Of a stretch of DNA of 64,000 nucleotides, positions 41,252 to 54,673 are shown piece by piece. This DNA is from Pseudothauera lacus (GTDB lineage Bacteria; Pseudomonadota; Gammaproteobacteria; Burkholderiales; Rhodocyclaceae). The stretch covers positions 1-64,000 of the forward strand of contig NZ_PZKC01000010.1 in assembly GCF_003034845.1 (NCBI RefSeq). Direction: 5' to 3'. Every line of letters starts with the position of its first letter. The first letter of the stretch is position 1. A program made the translations under genes and the position numbers. The notes below the pieces were generated by a model. The model was not told the origin of the DNA. It saw only the letters and a list, made by a program, of their open reading frames with translations, and made no database searches.

Positions 41252-42214
41252 ATGTGGATCGGAACCCTTTACGCACTGGCCGCCGGGCTGTTGTGGGGGC
41301 TGGTGTTCGTCGGCCCCCTGCTGCTGCCGGAATACCCCGGCGCCCTGCAATCGGTCGCGCGCTACCTCGCCTTCGGGCTCATCGCCCTGCCGCTGGCGTG
41401 GATGGACCGCCGCGGGCTGGCGCAGCTCAGCCGTGCCGACTGGATCGAGGCCCTCAAGCTGGCCGCGATCGGCAACCTGCTTTACTACCTCTTCCTTGCC
41501 AGCGCCATCCAGCGGGCCGGCGGACCCTTGCCGACGATGATCATCGGCACCCTGCCGGTGGTCATCGCGGTTTGCGCCAACCTGCGCGATGGCGGTCGCG
41601 ACGGGCATCTGCCGTGGTTGCGCCTGGCGCCCTCGCTGGTGCTCATCGCTGCCGGCATCGCCTGCGTGAACCAGGTCGAACTGGCCGCCCTGCATGCCGA
41701 CGAGAGCGCCGACCGTGGCCGCTACCTCCTTGGCGCCGTGCTCGCTGTCGCCGCAGTGGCGTGCTGGACCTGGTATCCGCTGCGCAACGCCGACTGGCTG
41801 CGTGCCCATCCCGGACGCAGTCCGCGGGTGTGGGCCACCGCCCAGGGTGTGGCCACGCTGCCGCTGGCCTTGGCCGGCTACAGCGTGCTGTGGGGCGGCA
41901 TGGCGGTGAGCGGGGCCGACTTCAGCATGCCCTTCGGCCCGCGGCCGGCCTTCTTCATCGGTCTGATGTTCGCCATCGGCCTGCTCGCCTCCTGGCTCGG
42001 CACGCTGTGCTGGAACCAGGCCAGCCAGCGCCTGCCTACCGCCCTGGTCGGCCAACTGATCGTCTTCGAGACTCTCGCCGCCCTGGCCTACGCCTTCATC
42101 CTGCGCGGCCAGTGGCCTGCGTCGCTGACCCTGGCCGGCATCGCCCTGCTGGTGGTCGGCGTCATCAGCGCGTTGCGGGTGAAGCCGCAAGCGCCGGTTC
42201 AAGCCGCGGTGTGA
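41252..42214 (+). CDS. EamA/DMT-family membrane transporter
   Basis: 320 aa with about ten hydrophobic segments in two EamA-like halves: MWIGTLYALAAGLLWGLVFVGPLLL ... LLYYLFLASAIQRAGGPLPTMIIGTLPVV in the first, GRYLLGAVLAVAAVACWTWYPLRN ... SWLGTLCWNQASQRLPTALVGQLIVFETL in the second. Drug/metabolite superfamily, probably an inner-membrane exporter; the substrate is unknown. The ATG at 41252 begins the first membrane helix. Confidence 0.88.
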   Translation: MWIGTLYALAAGLLWGLVFVGPLLLPEYPGALQSVARYLAFGLIALPLAWMDRRGLAQLSRADWIEALKLAAIGNLLYYLFLASAIQRAGGPLPTMIIGTLPVVIAVCANLRDGGRDGHLPWLRLAPSLVLIAAGIACVNQVELAALHADESADRGRYLLGAVLAVAAVACWTWYPLRNADWLRAHPGRSPRVWATAQGVATLPLALAGYSVLWGGMAVSGADFSMPFGPRPAFFIGLMFAIGLLASWLGTLCWNQASQRLPTALVGQLIVFETLAALAYAFILRGQWPASLTLAGIALLVVGVISALRVKPQAPVQAAV

Positions 42215-42373
42215 AGGTCCGCGGACTGTCGTGATTGCGCCCTGGGCGCCAACCATGTCGCATCTCCCCCGTCGCCGACGCCCGTGACCCCGCGCGGGAG
42301 CGCGCTTGCTGCGGTGGCATGAGGCGTGCTTCACCGGATGCAGCCACTACGGCGACACACGACAGGAACCTTC

Positions 42374-42928
42374 ATGACTCAGATCGGCATCTTCTTCGGC
42401 ACCGATTCCGGCACCACCCGGCTGATCGCCAAGAAGCTCGCAAAGCTGCTCGGCGCTGCCGCGGCCAAACCGGTGAACATCAACCGCTGCAGCGCCGACG
42501 AGCTGCTGCAGTACGACGCCCTGATCCTCGGTACGCCGGCCTACGGCATCGATGAACTGCCCGGCCTCAACACTCGCATCGCCGAACCGAGCTGGCACGA
42601 GTTCATGCCTCAGGTCGCCGGGCGCAGCCTTAGTGGCAAGCGCATCGCCCTGTTCGGCCTCGGTGACCAGGAGAAGTATCCCGACCGTTTCGCTCATTCG
42701 CTGATTCACCTCTACCGCTGGGCAGTCGCGGGTGGAGCGGACGTGGTCGGCCAATGGCCGCAGGACGGCTACCAGTTCGAGCACAGCCCGGCGCTGGTCG
42801 ATGGCCGCTTCGTCGGCCTGATCATCGACCAGCGTTCGCAGAGCCTGCTCACCGATGAACGCCTGCAGCGCTGGGTGGCGCAGATCGCCCCGGCACTGAC
42901 CGCAGCAGCGCAACCGGAGACCCTTTGA
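42374..42928 (+). CDS. Flavodoxin (long-chain)
   Basis: 184 aa. The FMN-phosphate loop is GTDSGTTRLIAKK (residues 9-21), with the isoalloxazine-binding LGTPAYGIDELPGLNT and LFGLGDQEKYPDRF, including the ~20-residue long-chain insertion (WAVAGGADVVGQWPQDGYQFEHSPAL). It carries electrons at low potential and is similar in shape to NifF-type flavodoxins of nitrogen fixers; FldA is the alternative. Its stop overlaps the next start (TGATG). Confidence 0.92.
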   Translation: MTQIGIFFGTDSGTTRLIAKKLAKLLGAAAAKPVNINRCSADELLQYDALILGTPAYGIDELPGLNTRIAEPSWHEFMPQVAGRSLSGKRIALFGLGDQEKYPDRFAHSLIHLYRWAVAGGADVVGQWPQDGYQFEHSPALVDGRFVGLIIDQRSQSLLTDERLQRWVAQIAPALTAAAQPETL

Positions 42929-43203
42929 TGACCAGCCCCGTCACCATCCGCTACTTCAACACCTACAGCGGCGTGAAGCTGCCCTTCCGCCTCACCGCCG
43001 AGCTCGGCGCCGCAGAGATCGCCAACCGCAACACCTACTTCCGCGGCGAGTTCGATGCCGCCGGCACTCTGCTGGGCTTCGAGAAGCGGGTCTATGACGA
43101 AGTCGAACTGGCCCACCGCTACCACTACAGCGAAGACGGCAGCCTGTTGCGTGCCGAGATCAGCGACGCCGACGGTGAGGTGACGGTGGTCGAGACGGCT
43201 TGA
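42928..43203 (+). CDS. Small protein coupled to flavodoxin, unknown function
   Basis: 91 aa. A compact acidic protein of beta strands: VTIRYFNTYSGVKLPFRLTAEL, NRNTYFRGEFDAAGTLLGFEKRVYDEVELAHRYHYSEDGSLLRAEISDADGEVTVVE. No cysteines, signal peptide or known motif. It starts within the flavodoxin stop codon (TGATG), so it should be made in step with that protein and may be a partner of it. Homologues probably exist in the same gene order, but I cannot name a family. Confidence 0.65.
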   Translation: MTSPVTIRYFNTYSGVKLPFRLTAELGAAEIANRNTYFRGEFDAAGTLLGFEKRVYDEVELAHRYHYSEDGSLLRAEISDADGEVTVVETA

Positions 43204-43329
43204 GCTGAACGCTTAACCCGATGTTTGGAAATGGGAAATTCGTGGAACACGGTGATTTCGCGCTAGGCTTTCGTGCGGTGAGGGCGTAGAATCCCCCGCC
43301 TTCCCCAGCCCTGCAGTGCGGAGCGCCCC

Positions 43330-45240
43330 ATGCTCTACCCCACCCGTTTCGATGTCATCGTGGTCGGCGGCGGCCACGCCGGGACCGAGGCCGCGCTCGC
43401 CGCGGCGCGCATGGGCGCGCGCACCCTGCTGCTCACCCACAACATCGAGACCCTGGGGGCGATGAGCTGCAACCCGTCGATCGGCGGCATCGGCAAGGGC
43501 CATCTGGTCAAGGAAGTCGATGCGCTGGGCGGCGCGATGGCCGCGGCCACCGACGAGGGCGGCATCCAGTTCCGCATCCTCAACGCCTCCAAGGGCCCGG
43601 CAGTGCGCGCCACCCGCGCCCAGGCCGACCGCGTGCTGTACAAGGCGGCGATCCGCCGCCGTCTGGAGAACCAGGAAAACCTGTGGCTGTTCCAGCAGGC
43701 GGTGGACGACCTCACCGTGGCCGGCGAGCGCGTCACCGGCGTGGTCACCCAGATCGGCCTGCGCTTCGAGGCGCCGACGGTGGTGCTGACCGCGGGCACC
43801 TTCCTCAACGGCCTGATCCATGTCGGCATGGAGAATTACTCCGCCGGGCGCGCCGGCGATCCGCCGGCGATCTCGCTCGGCGCGCGCCTGAAGGAACTGG
43901 CGTTGCCGCAGGGCCGCTTGAAGACCGGCACGCCGCCGCGCCTGGATGCGCGCACCATCGACTTCTCGGTGATGACCGTGCAGCCGGGCGATGACCCGGT
44001 GCCGGTGTTCAGCTTCCTCGGCTCGGCCGCCCAGCACCCGCGCCAGCTGCCGTGCTGGATGACACAGACCAACGAACGCACCCATGACGTGATCCGCGCC
44101 AACCTCGACCGCTCGCCGATGTACTCCGGGGTGATCGAGGGCGTGGGGCCGCGCTACTGCCCGTCCATCGAGGACAAGATCCATCGCTTTGCCGACAAGG
44201 ACAGCCACAACATCTTCCTCGAGCCGGAAGGCCTGGAGACGCACGAGATCTACCCCAACGGGATTTCTACCTCGCTGCCCTTCGACGTGCAGCTGGAGAT
44301 CGTGCGCTCCATCCGCGGGCTGGAGAGCGCCCACATCCTGCGCCCCGGCTACGCCATCGAGTACGACTACTTCGACCCGCGCAACCTGAAGAGCTCGCTG
44401 GAGACCAAGTCGATCAAGGGGCTCTTCTTCGCCGGGCAGATCAACGGCACCACCGGCTACGAGGAAGCCGCCGCGCAGGGCCTGCTCGCCGGTGCCAACG
44501 CCGCGCTGCAGGTGCAGGGCCGCGAACCCTGGTGCCCGCGCCGCGACGAGGCCTACCTGGGGGTGCTCGTCGATGACCTGATCACCCGCGGGGTGGCCGA
44601 GCCCTACCGCATGTTCACCTCGCGTGCCGAGTACCGCCTGCAACTGCGCGAGGACAATGCCGACCTGCGCCTGACCGAGAAGGGCCGCGAGCTGGGCCTG
44701 GTGGATGATGTGCGCTGGGCGGCTTTCTGCGCCAAGCGCGCAGCCATCGAACGCGGCAGTGCGCAGCTGAAGGCCGCCTGGGCGCGTCCCGAGCAGATCC
44801 CCGCCGCCGAGCAGGAGCGCGTGCTGGGCAAGGCGCTGGAGCGCGAGCAGCGCTACTTCGAGCTGCTGCGCCGCCCGCAGACCAGCTACGCCAGCCTGAT
44901 GAGCCTGCCCGGCGCGCCGGATGCGCCGGAGACCGATGCGCAGGTCATCGAGCAGATCGAGATCGCCGCCAAGTATCAGGGCTACATCGACCGCCAGCAG
45001 GACGAGGTGGCCAAGCAGTTGCAGGCCGAAGCCACCCTTCTGCCGGCCGGACTCGACTACGCCGAGGTGCGCGGCCTGTCGAAGGAAGTGCAGCAGAAGC
45101 TCAATGCCCACAAGCCCGAGACCATCGGCCAGGCGGGGCGCATCCAGGGCGTGACCCCGGCGGCGATCTCGCTGCTGCTGGTGTGGCTGAAGCGCCGCGA
45201 CCTGGCGGCGCGCGCTGGCGAAGGGCGCAGGTCGGCATGA
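43330..45240 (+). CDS. mnmG: tRNA uridine-34 carboxymethylaminomethyl synthesis enzyme MnmG
   Basis: 636 aa, normal length. The FAD-binding motif is [19 protein letters not shown]; the family signature [23 protein letters not shown] follows, along with [15 protein letters not shown] and the C-terminal GidA helical domain. With MnmE it makes cmnm5U34 in tRNAs. It heads the run mnmG-rsmG-parA-parB often found near the replication origin. A TAGAAT -10-like box lies at 43287. Its stop overlaps rsmG (ATGA). Confidence 0.98.
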   Translation: MLYPTRFDVIVVGGGHAGTEAALAAARMGARTLLLTHNIETLGAMSCNPSIGGIGKGHLVKEVDALGGAMAAATDEGGIQFRILNASKGPAVRATRAQADRVLYKAAIRRRLENQENLWLFQQAVDDLTVAGERVTGVVTQIGLRFEAPTVVLTAGTFLNGLIHVGMENYSAGRAGDPPAISLGARLKELALPQGRLKTGTPPRLDARTIDFSVMTVQPGDDPVPVFSFLGSAAQHPRQLPCWMTQTNERTHDVIRANLDRSPMYSGVIEGVGPRYCPSIEDKIHRFADKDSHNIFLEPEGLETHEIYPNGISTSLPFDVQLEIVRSIRGLESAHILRPGYAIEYDYFDPRNLKSSLETKSIKGLFFAGQINGTTGYEEAAAQGLLAGANAALQVQGREPWCPRRDEAYLGVLVDDLITRGVAEPYRMFTSRAEYRLQLREDNADLRLTEKGRELGLVDDVRWAAFCAKRAAIERGSAQLKAAWARPEQIPAAEQERVLGKALEREQRYFELLRRPQTSYASLMSLPGAPDAPETDAQVIEQIEIAAKYQGYIDRQQDEVAKQLQAEATLLPAGLDYAEVRGLSKEVQQKLNAHKPETIGQAGRIQGVTPAAISLLLVWLKRRDLAARAGEGRRSA

Positions 45241-45875
45241 GCGCGCTCGCCCCCTATCGCAGCCTGCTCAGCGACGGCCTGCAGGCGCTGGGCCTCGATC
45301 TGCCGCCGGCCACGCAGGCCAGCCTGATCGCCTTCGGCGAGCTGCTGCTGAAGTGGAACAAGGTCTACAACCTCACCGCCATCCGCGCGCCGCAGGAGGT
45401 GATCACCCATCACCTGCTCGATTCGCTGGCGGTGCTGCCCCATCTGGAGGGCGTGCGCAGCCTGGCGGACATCGGCTCGGGCGGCGGCCTGCCCGGCATT
45501 CCGCTGGCCATCGCGCGCCCCGATCTGGCGGTCACTTCGGTGGAGACGGTCAACAAGAAGGCCAGCTTCCAGCAGCAGGCGAAGATCGAACTGGCGCTGG
45601 GCAACTTCGAGCCGCTCAACGCGCGCGTCGAAAAGCTCCACTCCGCGCAGCCCTTCGACGGCGTGATCTCGCGCGCCTTCTCCGAGCTGGCGCTGTTCGT
45701 CGAGCTCGCCGGCCACCTTGCCGCACCCGCTGGCCGCCTGTTTGCCATGAAGGGCGTGTATCCTGACGACGAGATCGCCCGTCTGCCAGCCGGATGGCAT
45801 GTGGCGCGCAGCGATCGCCTGAACGTACCGGGGCTGGGCGCCGAGCGCCACCTGATCACTGTGGAAAGGGACTGA
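45237..45875 (+). CDS. rsmG: 16S rRNA (guanine527-N7)-methyltransferase RsmG
   Basis: 212 aa. Conserved [33 protein letters not shown], then SAM-binding [22 protein letters not shown] and [20 protein letters not shown]. It methylates G527 in the 530 loop of 16S rRNA; loss gives low-level streptomycin resistance. It overlaps mnmG by four bases and ends exactly one base before the parA ATG. Confidence 0.97.
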   Translation: MSALAPYRSLLSDGLQALGLDLPPATQASLIAFGELLLKWNKVYNLTAIRAPQEVITHHLLDSLAVLPHLEGVRSLADIGSGGGLPGIPLAIARPDLAVTSVETVNKKASFQQQAKIELALGNFEPLNARVEKLHSAQPFDGVISRAFSELALFVELAGHLAAPAGRLFAMKGVYPDDEIARLPAGWHVARSDRLNVPGLGAERHLITVERD

Positions 45876-46646
45876 ATGGCTCGCATCTTCTGTGTCGCCA
45901 ACCAGAAAGGCGGGGTGGGCAAGACCACCACCTGCGTGAACCTGGCCGCCGCGCTGCACCAGGCCGGGCAGCGCACCCTGCTGGTGGATCTCGATCCGCA
46001 GGGCAATGCCACCATGGGCAGCGGGGTGGACAAGCGCGCGCTGGAGAAGTCGGTGTACCACCTGCTGGTGGGCCTCGCCGGTCTGGAGCAGGCGCGCGCC
46101 ACCTCGCCCAGCGGTGGCTTCGACATCCTGCCCGCCAACCGCGACCTCGCCGGCGCCGAGGTCGAACTGGTCGATCTCGAACGCCGCGAGAACCGCCTGC
46201 GTGATGCGCTGAAGGCCTTCGACGACGACTACGACTTCGTCCTCATCGACTGCCCGCCCTCGCTCTCCATGCTCACCCTGAACGGCCTGTGCGCCGCGCA
46301 CGGGGTGATCATCCCGATGCAGTGCGAGTACTACGCACTGGAAGGCCTCTCCGACCTGGTGAACACCATCAAGAAGGTGCACGCCAACCTCAACCGCGAC
46401 CTCAAGATCATCGGCCTGCTGCGCGTCATGTTCGATCCGCGCATGACCCTGCAGCAGCAGGTCTCCGCCCAGCTCGAAGGCCACTTCGGCGACAAGGTCT
46501 TCCGCGCCATCGTGCCGCGCAACGTGCGCCTGGCCGAAGCGCCCAGCCACGGCATTCCCGGCGTGGTGTTCGACAAGTCCGCCAAGGGCGCGCAGGCCTA
46601 CATGGCCTTCGCCGACGAGATGATCGAGCGCGTCAGAACGCTCTAG
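45876..46646 (+). CDS. parA: Chromosome partitioning ATPase ParA (Soj)
   Basis: 256 aa. Deviant Walker A NQKGGVGKTTTCVNLAAAL (residues ~8-26), A' motif DLDPQGNATMG and Walker B VLIDCPPSLSMLTLNGL. The short form without an N-terminal HTH is the chromosomal Soj type. Together with ParB it segregates the origin region and interacts with DnaA. It directly follows rsmG with no gap and is followed by parB after 19 bases. Confidence 0.97.
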   Translation: MARIFCVANQKGGVGKTTTCVNLAAALHQAGQRTLLVDLDPQGNATMGSGVDKRALEKSVYHLLVGLAGLEQARATSPSGGFDILPANRDLAGAEVELVDLERRENRLRDALKAFDDDYDFVLIDCPPSLSMLTLNGLCAAHGVIIPMQCEYYALEGLSDLVNTIKKVHANLNRDLKIIGLLRVMFDPRMTLQQQVSAQLEGHFGDKVFRAIVPRNVRLAEAPSHGIPGVVFDKSAKGAQAYMAFADEMIERVRTL

Positions 46647-46665
46647 ACAACACAGCCATATCGCC

Positions 46666-47532
46666 ATGACGCCACCGAAACTCAAGGGCCTGGGCCGCGG
46701 CCTCGATGCACTGCTGGCCGCCAACCGCGACGAAGACGCCGAACAGGGCGAACTGCAGACCCTGCGCGCCGAACTGCTGCAGCCCGGCAAGTACCAGCCG
46801 CGCACGCGCATGGATCCTGGTTCGCTGGAGGAGCTGGCGGCGTCGATCAAGGCCCAGGGGGTGATGCAGCCCATCCTCGTGCGCCCGCTGGCGCCGCTCG
46901 ACGGTGCGCCGCGCTACGAGATCATCGCCGGCGAACGGCGCTGGCGCGCCTCGCGCATTGCCGGACTGGACGAAGTGCCCTGCCTGGTGCGCGAGATCCC
47001 CGACGAGGCCGCGCTGGCGATGTCGCTGATCGAGAACATCCAGCGCGAGGATCTCAATCCGCTCGAAGAGGCCGGTGGCATCCAGCGCCTGATCGACGAG
47101 TTCGGCATGACCCACCAGCAGGCGGCCGACGCGGTGGGGCGCTCGCGCCCGGCCGCCTCCAACCTGCTGCGCCTGCTCAATCTCGCCAGCCCGGTGCAGG
47201 AGTTGCTGATGGCTGGCGACATCGACATGGGCCACGCCCGTGCGCTGCTGCCGCTCGATGGTGCCAACCAGATCCAGCTCGCCAACCAGGTGGCGGCGCG
47301 CGGCCTGTCGGTGCGCGACACCGAGCGTCTCGTGCAGCAGACCCTTGATCCGCGCAAGCACAAGGCTGCTCCGGCTCCGGACCGCGATCTGCTGCGCCTC
47401 GAAGAAGAGCTCGCCGACCTTCTCGGCGCCACCGTGAAGATCCGTGCCAACCGCAAGGGAGCCGGTGAGCTCGGCATCCGTTTCGGCACCCTCGACCAGC
47501 TCGATGGCCTGCTGGCGCGGCTGCGCGGCTGA
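46666..47532 (+). CDS. parB: Chromosome partitioning protein ParB (Spo0J)
   Basis: 288 aa. The N-terminal CTP-binding ParB core has YQPRTRMDPGSLEELAASIKAQGVMQPILVRPL, GERRWRAS and IENIQREDLNPLEEA; a helix-turn-helix follows (MTHQQAADAVGRSRPAASNLLRLL), and a C-terminal dimerisation domain (LGATVKIRANRKGAGELGIRF). It loads on parS sites; none of the classic TGTTTCACGTGAAACA type was seen in this window. Confidence 0.97.
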   Translation: MTPPKLKGLGRGLDALLAANRDEDAEQGELQTLRAELLQPGKYQPRTRMDPGSLEELAASIKAQGVMQPILVRPLAPLDGAPRYEIIAGERRWRASRIAGLDEVPCLVREIPDEAALAMSLIENIQREDLNPLEEAGGIQRLIDEFGMTHQQAADAVGRSRPAASNLLRLLNLASPVQELLMAGDIDMGHARALLPLDGANQIQLANQVAARGLSVRDTERLVQQTLDPRKHKAAPAPDRDLLRLEEELADLLGATVKIRANRKGAGELGIRFGTLDQLDGLLARLRG

Positions 47533-47602
47533 GTGTACAAGCGTGTCTCATATATAAGACGCATGAGAGCCGGAAGGTGCTTTGCTGCACCGCATCGGCG
47601 GT

Positions 47603-47631
47603 TTGACTTTGTTACGGTTAACCCCTAGTAT
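47603..47631 (+). promoter_or_regulatory. Probable atp operon promoter
   Basis: TTGACT (47603-47608), 17-bp spacer and TAGTAT (47626-47631), a good sigma-70 match 55 bases before atpI. Just after parB, a bulged hairpin (GCGTGTCT ... AGACGC, about 47551-47572) may separate the partition and ATP synthase transcripts. Confidence 0.6.
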
Positions 47632-47685
47632 TGCCGGGATTTTGGAAGCGGTAGCGCGGCGCAGCGGCGCACCGGAGCGGCTCAC

Positions 47686-48027
47686 ATGCACAAGGCGGTT
47701 TTCCTGCAGCTGGGCGCAACCCTTCTGGCAACGGCCATTGCGGCCGTTTTTTTCGGGGTGCGCGGCGCGGTTTCCGCAGCATTGGGCGGGCTCGCGGTGG
47801 TGGTTCCGAGCTGGCTGTTCGCGCTGCGTCTGGCGGCCCTGGCGCGCCGGCAGTCCGCTTCCCATGTCACGGCTTTTGTTGTCGGCGAACTGGTCAAGGT
47901 TCTGTCGATCGTGGGATTGCTGGTGTTGGTGCTGGTGCTGTATCCGGACGCCCACTGGGGCGCTCTGTTGATCGCGCTGGTACTGACGCTGAAGGCGAAC
48001 TTGTTTGCATTTTTGGTAAAGACCTGA
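47686..48027 (+). CDS. atpI: ATP synthase subunit I
   Basis: 113 aa with four hydrophobic segments ([79 protein letters not shown]). AtpI assists assembly of the c-ring and Mg handling. It is the first gene of the ATP synthase operon, in the expected position before atpB, 2 bases apart. Confidence 0.9.
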   Translation: MHKAVFLQLGATLLATAIAAVFFGVRGAVSAALGGLAVVVPSWLFALRLAALARRQSASHVTAFVVGELVKVLSIVGLLVLVLVLYPDAHWGALLIALVLTLKANLFAFLVKT

Positions 48028-48029
48028 TC

Positions 48030-48881
48030 ATGGCTGGAAACGCTCCCACTGCATCCGAATACGTCATTCACCACCTGACGCATTTCAATACCACCGGTCA
48101 CGCCCAGGAGGCGGTCATCGACTGGAGTGTGATCAACATCGACTCGATGTTCTGGTCCATCGCTCTCGGTCTGCTGACCATCTTCATCCTGTGGTCTGCC
48201 GCCCGCAAGGCCACCTCCGGCGTCCCCGGGCGCTTCCAGGGCTTCGTCGAGCTGATGGTCGAGATGGTCGCCGACCAGGCCAAGGGCATCGTCCATAGCG
48301 CCGAGTCGCGCAAGTTCGTCGCCCCGCTCGCGCTCACCGTGTTTATCTGGATCTTCCTGATGAACTTCATGGATCTGATTCCGGTGGATCTGCTCCCGAT
48401 GCTGTGGGGCGAGTCGGTGGCTGCGATGGGCTTCGTCGAGCAGCCGGGCGACGCCTACATGCGCGTGGTGCCCACCGCCGACCTCAATATCACCCTCGGC
48501 ATGTCCGCCGGCGTGCTGCTGCTGTGCCTGTACTACAACGTCAAGATCAAGGGTTTCGGCGGCTGGGTGCATGAGCTCTTCACCGCGCCCTTCGGTGCCC
48601 ACCCGCTGCTGTGGCCGGTCAACTTCGCCATGCAGATCATCGAATTCGTCGCCAAGACCGTCTCCCACGGCATGCGACTGTTCGGCAACCTGTACGCCGG
48701 CGAACTGCTGTTCATCCTCATTGCCCTGCTCGGCGGCACCGCCACGGTGTTCGGCTTCGTCGGCCACCTGATCGCCGGCTCCATCTGGGCCATCTTCCAC
48801 ATCCTGATCATCGTGCTCCAGGCCTTCATCTTCATGATGCTGACCCTGGTGTATGTGGGCCAGGCTCACGAGAGCCACTAA
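48030..48881 (+). CDS. atpB: F0F1 ATP synthase subunit a
   Basis: 283 aa. Multi-spanning membrane protein forming the proton half-channels. The essential arginine lies in [26 protein letters not shown] (the family motif LR-L-GN--AG). Other conserved parts: [22 protein letters not shown] and [17 protein letters not shown]. The Fo stator-rotor interface is made with AtpE and AtpF, encoded next. Confidence 0.97.
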   Translation: MAGNAPTASEYVIHHLTHFNTTGHAQEAVIDWSVINIDSMFWSIALGLLTIFILWSAARKATSGVPGRFQGFVELMVEMVADQAKGIVHSAESRKFVAPLALTVFIWIFLMNFMDLIPVDLLPMLWGESVAAMGFVEQPGDAYMRVVPTADLNITLGMSAGVLLLCLYYNVKIKGFGGWVHELFTAPFGAHPLLWPVNFAMQIIEFVAKTVSHGMRLFGNLYAGELLFILIALLGGTATVFGFVGHLIAGSIWAIFHILIIVLQAFIFMMLTLVYVGQAHESH

Positions 48882-48921
48882 TCAGTCGTTCGATATAGTC
48901 GTACCTGTTTTTTCAACTTAG

Positions 48922-49194
<273 letters not shown>

Positions 49195-49237
49195 TCGGTT
49201 CGGTTCGTCCTCTTAACCTAACCGAGGGAACAGAACA

Positions 49238-49711
49238 GTGAATCTGAACGCAACCCTGATTGCTCAGCTCGTTGTGTTCTTCATTCTCGGCTGGTTCACG
49301 ATGAAATTCGTGTGGCCGCCGATCATGAAGTCACTCGACGAGCGCGCGAAGAAGATCGCGGACGGGCTCGCGGCTGCGGACAAGGCCAAGGCCGACCTCG
49401 CTCTCGCCGAGAAGAAGGTCGTCGAAGAACTGCGCAAGGCCCGCGAATCCGCCGGTGACACTCGTGCAGTGGCTGAACGTCAGGCCGCCGGCCTGGTCGA
49501 GGAAGCCCGCGCCGAAGCCGCCCGCATCATCGCCAAGGCCCGTGAAGATGCCGAAGCCGAAGCCGGTGCCGCTGCCCAGCGCGCCAAGGAAGCGCTGCGC
49601 GAAAACGTCGCCGCACTTGCCGTGGCCGGTGCCGAGCGCATCCTGCGCAAGGAAATCAACGCCCAGGCCCACGCCGATCTGCTTGCCAACCTGAAACAGG
49701 AACTGCAATAA
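49238..49711 (+). CDS. atpF: F0F1 ATP synthase subunit b
   Basis: 157 aa. A single N-terminal membrane helix ([25 protein letters not shown]) is followed by a long charged coiled coil ([30 protein letters not shown] ... [21 protein letters not shown]). The dimer is the peripheral stalk binding AtpH. The start is GTG at 49238 with GAGGGAA just upstream. Confidence 0.97.
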   Translation: MNLNATLIAQLVVFFILGWFTMKFVWPPIMKSLDERAKKIADGLAAADKAKADLALAEKKVVEELRKARESAGDTRAVAERQAAGLVEEARAEAARIIAKAREDAEAEAGAAAQRAKEALRENVAALAVAGAERILRKEINAQAHADLLANLKQELQ

Positions 49712-49714
49712 GTC

Positions 49715-50251
49715 ATGGCCGAGAACGTCACCATCGCGCGCCCCTATGCGGATGCCGCCTTCGAGCTGGCCCGTGGGGCAGGTGCGCTGGGGCCTTGGTC
49801 GGAAGCACTGGATCGGCTGGCCGTCGTGGTCGCCGATCCGCAGATGCGGGCATGCATCGCCGATCCCAAGCTCACCGATGATCAGCTCATCAAGCTGACC
49901 CTCGAACTGGGCGGGGACGGACTGTCCGCCGAACTGCAGAACTTCGTTCGCGTCCTCGTGGCCAACGAACGCCTGCAGCTGCTTCCGGAGATCCGTGACC
50001 TGTTCGTTGATCTCAAGAACGAACACGAAGGTGTCCTGGAGGCCTACATCGCCTCCGCCTTCCCGCTTGACGATGCCACCCTGGCCACGCTCAAGAGCGA
50101 CCTCGAAGCCCGCTTCAAGGCCAAGCTCAATGTGCAGGTCAGTATCGACCCCGAGCTCATCGGTGGGGTCCGCATCGCCGTCGGCGACGAAGTGATCGAC
50201 GCCTCGGTCCGCGGCAAGCTCGCGAACATGGCCGCTGCGCTAAAGAACTAG
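49715..50251 (+). CDS. atpH: F0F1 ATP synthase subunit delta
   Basis: 178 aa. The N-terminal [32 protein letters not shown] and the C-terminal [36 protein letters not shown] match the OSCP/delta family. It links the b stalk to the top of the alpha3beta3 head. Three bases separate it from atpF. Confidence 0.97.
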   Translation: MAENVTIARPYADAAFELARGAGALGPWSEALDRLAVVVADPQMRACIADPKLTDDQLIKLTLELGGDGLSAELQNFVRVLVANERLQLLPEIRDLFVDLKNEHEGVLEAYIASAFPLDDATLATLKSDLEARFKAKLNVQVSIDPELIGGVRIAVGDEVIDASVRGKLANMAAALKN

Positions 50252-50263
50252 GAGCATACATAC

Positions 50264-51802
<1,539 letters not shown>

Positions 51803-51823
51803 GGCCGCGGACGGAGACGGAAT

Positions 51824-52693
51824 ATGGCTAGCGGTAAGGAAATCCGTACCAAGATCAAGAGCGTGCAGAACACGCGCAAGATCACCAAGGCGATGGAAAT
51901 GGTCGCCGCGTCCAAGATGCGCAAGGCGCAGGATCGGATGCGTTCGGCCCGTCCCTATGCCGACAAGATCCGTCAGCTCGCTGCAAACCTGTCTCAGGCC
52001 AATGTCACCGACTACCAGCACCCCTTCCTGGCCCGCAAGGGCCAGGTCAAGCGCGTCGGCCTGATCCTCGTCACCACCGACAAGGGTCTGTGCGGTGGCC
52101 TCAACACCAACATTCAGCGCGTTGCCATCAACGCGATGAAGGAGTGGGAGGCTGCCGGTGCCACCGAAGTCCGTGCCTGCTGCATCGGCAACAAGGGTTT
52201 CGGCTTCATGCAGCGCGTGGGTGCGAAAGTCATCTCGCACGTCGTGCATCTGGGCGACACGCCCCATCTGGAAAAGCTCATCGGGCCGGTGAAGATCATG
52301 CTCGACGCCTTCCAGAACGACGAAATCGATGCGGTCTACATCGCCTACACCCGCTTCATCAACACGATGAAGCAGGAACCGGTGCTCGAACAGCTGTTGC
52401 CGCTGACCGGCGACCGCCTCGGCACCCCGGAAGGTTCGTGGGATTACCTCTACGAACCCGATCCGCAGGTGGTCATCGACGAGATGCTGGTGCGATACGT
52501 CGAAGCGCTGGTCTATCAGGCCGTCGCCGAGAACATGGCTTCTGAACAGAGTGCGCGCATGGTGGCGATGAAAGCCGCTTCCGACAATGCCAAGAACGTC
52601 ATTGGTGAGCTGCAGCTGGTCTACAACAAGACCCGTCAGGCTGCGATCACCAAGGAGCTGTCGGAAATCGTCGGCGGCGCTGCTGCGGTGTAA
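51824..52693 (+). CDS. atpG: F0F1 ATP synthase subunit gamma
   Basis: 289 aa. The N-terminal helix [38 protein letters not shown] and the C-terminal helix [37 protein letters not shown] form the central rotor shaft; [12 protein letters not shown] in the middle is conserved. It couples c-ring rotation to F1 catalysis. Confidence 0.98.
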   Translation: MASGKEIRTKIKSVQNTRKITKAMEMVAASKMRKAQDRMRSARPYADKIRQLAANLSQANVTDYQHPFLARKGQVKRVGLILVTTDKGLCGGLNTNIQRVAINAMKEWEAAGATEVRACCIGNKGFGFMQRVGAKVISHVVHLGDTPHLEKLIGPVKIMLDAFQNDEIDAVYIAYTRFINTMKQEPVLEQLLPLTGDRLGTPEGSWDYLYEPDPQVVIDEMLVRYVEALVYQAVAENMASEQSARMVAMKAASDNAKNVIGELQLVYNKTRQAAITKELSEIVGGAAAV

Positions 52694-52704
52694 CGGATTA
52701 TTGA

Positions 52705-54120
<1,416 letters not shown>

Positions 54121-54174
54121 TGCCGCCCACTGCGCGGCGGTTCGCCGCCGCGCAGGCATGAAGAGGACACCACT

Positions 54175-54600
54175 ATGGCAATGACGGTACATGTAGACAT
54201 CGTGAGCGCGGAAGAGCAGATCTTTTCCGGGCTGGCGGAGTTCGTCGCGTTGCCGGGCGAAGCGGGTGAACTGGGCATCCTGCCCGGGCACATGCCGCTG
54301 ATGACCCGGATCAAGCCCGGTGCGGTGCGGGTCAAGGTGCCCAACCAGACCGAAGACGAACTGGTCTTCGTCGCTGGCGGCATTCTCGAGGTTCAACCCG
54401 GACTGGTGACGGTGCTTGCCGATACCGCAATCCGTGGCCGCGACCTCGACGAAGCGAAGGCCCTGGAAGCCAAGAAGCTGGCCGAAGAGGCCATGGCCAA
54501 CAAGACCTCGCAACTCGACTACGCCAAGGCCCAGGCCGAGCTTGCCGAAGCCATCGCCCAGCTCGCTGCGATCCAGAAGCTGCGCAAGCGCGCACACTGA
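54175..54600 (+). CDS. atpC: F0F1 ATP synthase subunit epsilon
   Basis: 141 aa. An N-terminal beta-sandwich ([50 protein letters not shown]) and a C-terminal helical hairpin ([19 protein letters not shown]...) that inhibits hydrolysis when extended. It is the last gene of the operon; the intrinsic terminator at 54627 follows. Confidence 0.97.
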   Translation: MAMTVHVDIVSAEEQIFSGLAEFVALPGEAGELGILPGHMPLMTRIKPGAVRVKVPNQTEDELVFVAGGILEVQPGLVTVLADTAIRGRDLDEAKALEAKKLAEEAMANKTSQLDYAKAQAELAEAIAQLAAIQKLRKRAH

Positions 54601-54626
54601 TCTTCCGCCCCCGCGCGGAAGCCAAG

Positions 54627-54654
54627 AAGCAGCTCGTCAGAGCTGCTTTTTTTT
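54627..54654 (+). terminator. Intrinsic terminator of the atp operon
   Basis: AAGCAGCTC (54627-54635), loop GTCA, then GAGCTGCTT (54640-54648) form a 9-bp stem that runs into a tract of eight Ts ending at 54654. The classic Rho-independent form lies 27 bases after atpC and before the convergent ubiJ. Confidence 0.92.
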
Positions 54655-54673
54655 CGCCAAGGCGCCGTGCCGT

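Noticed and set aside
43204-47685. parS sites or a replication origin around mnmG-parAB
   Set aside because: No TGTTTCACGTGAAACA-like palindrome and no DnaA-box cluster were seen, although the gene order is common near oriC.
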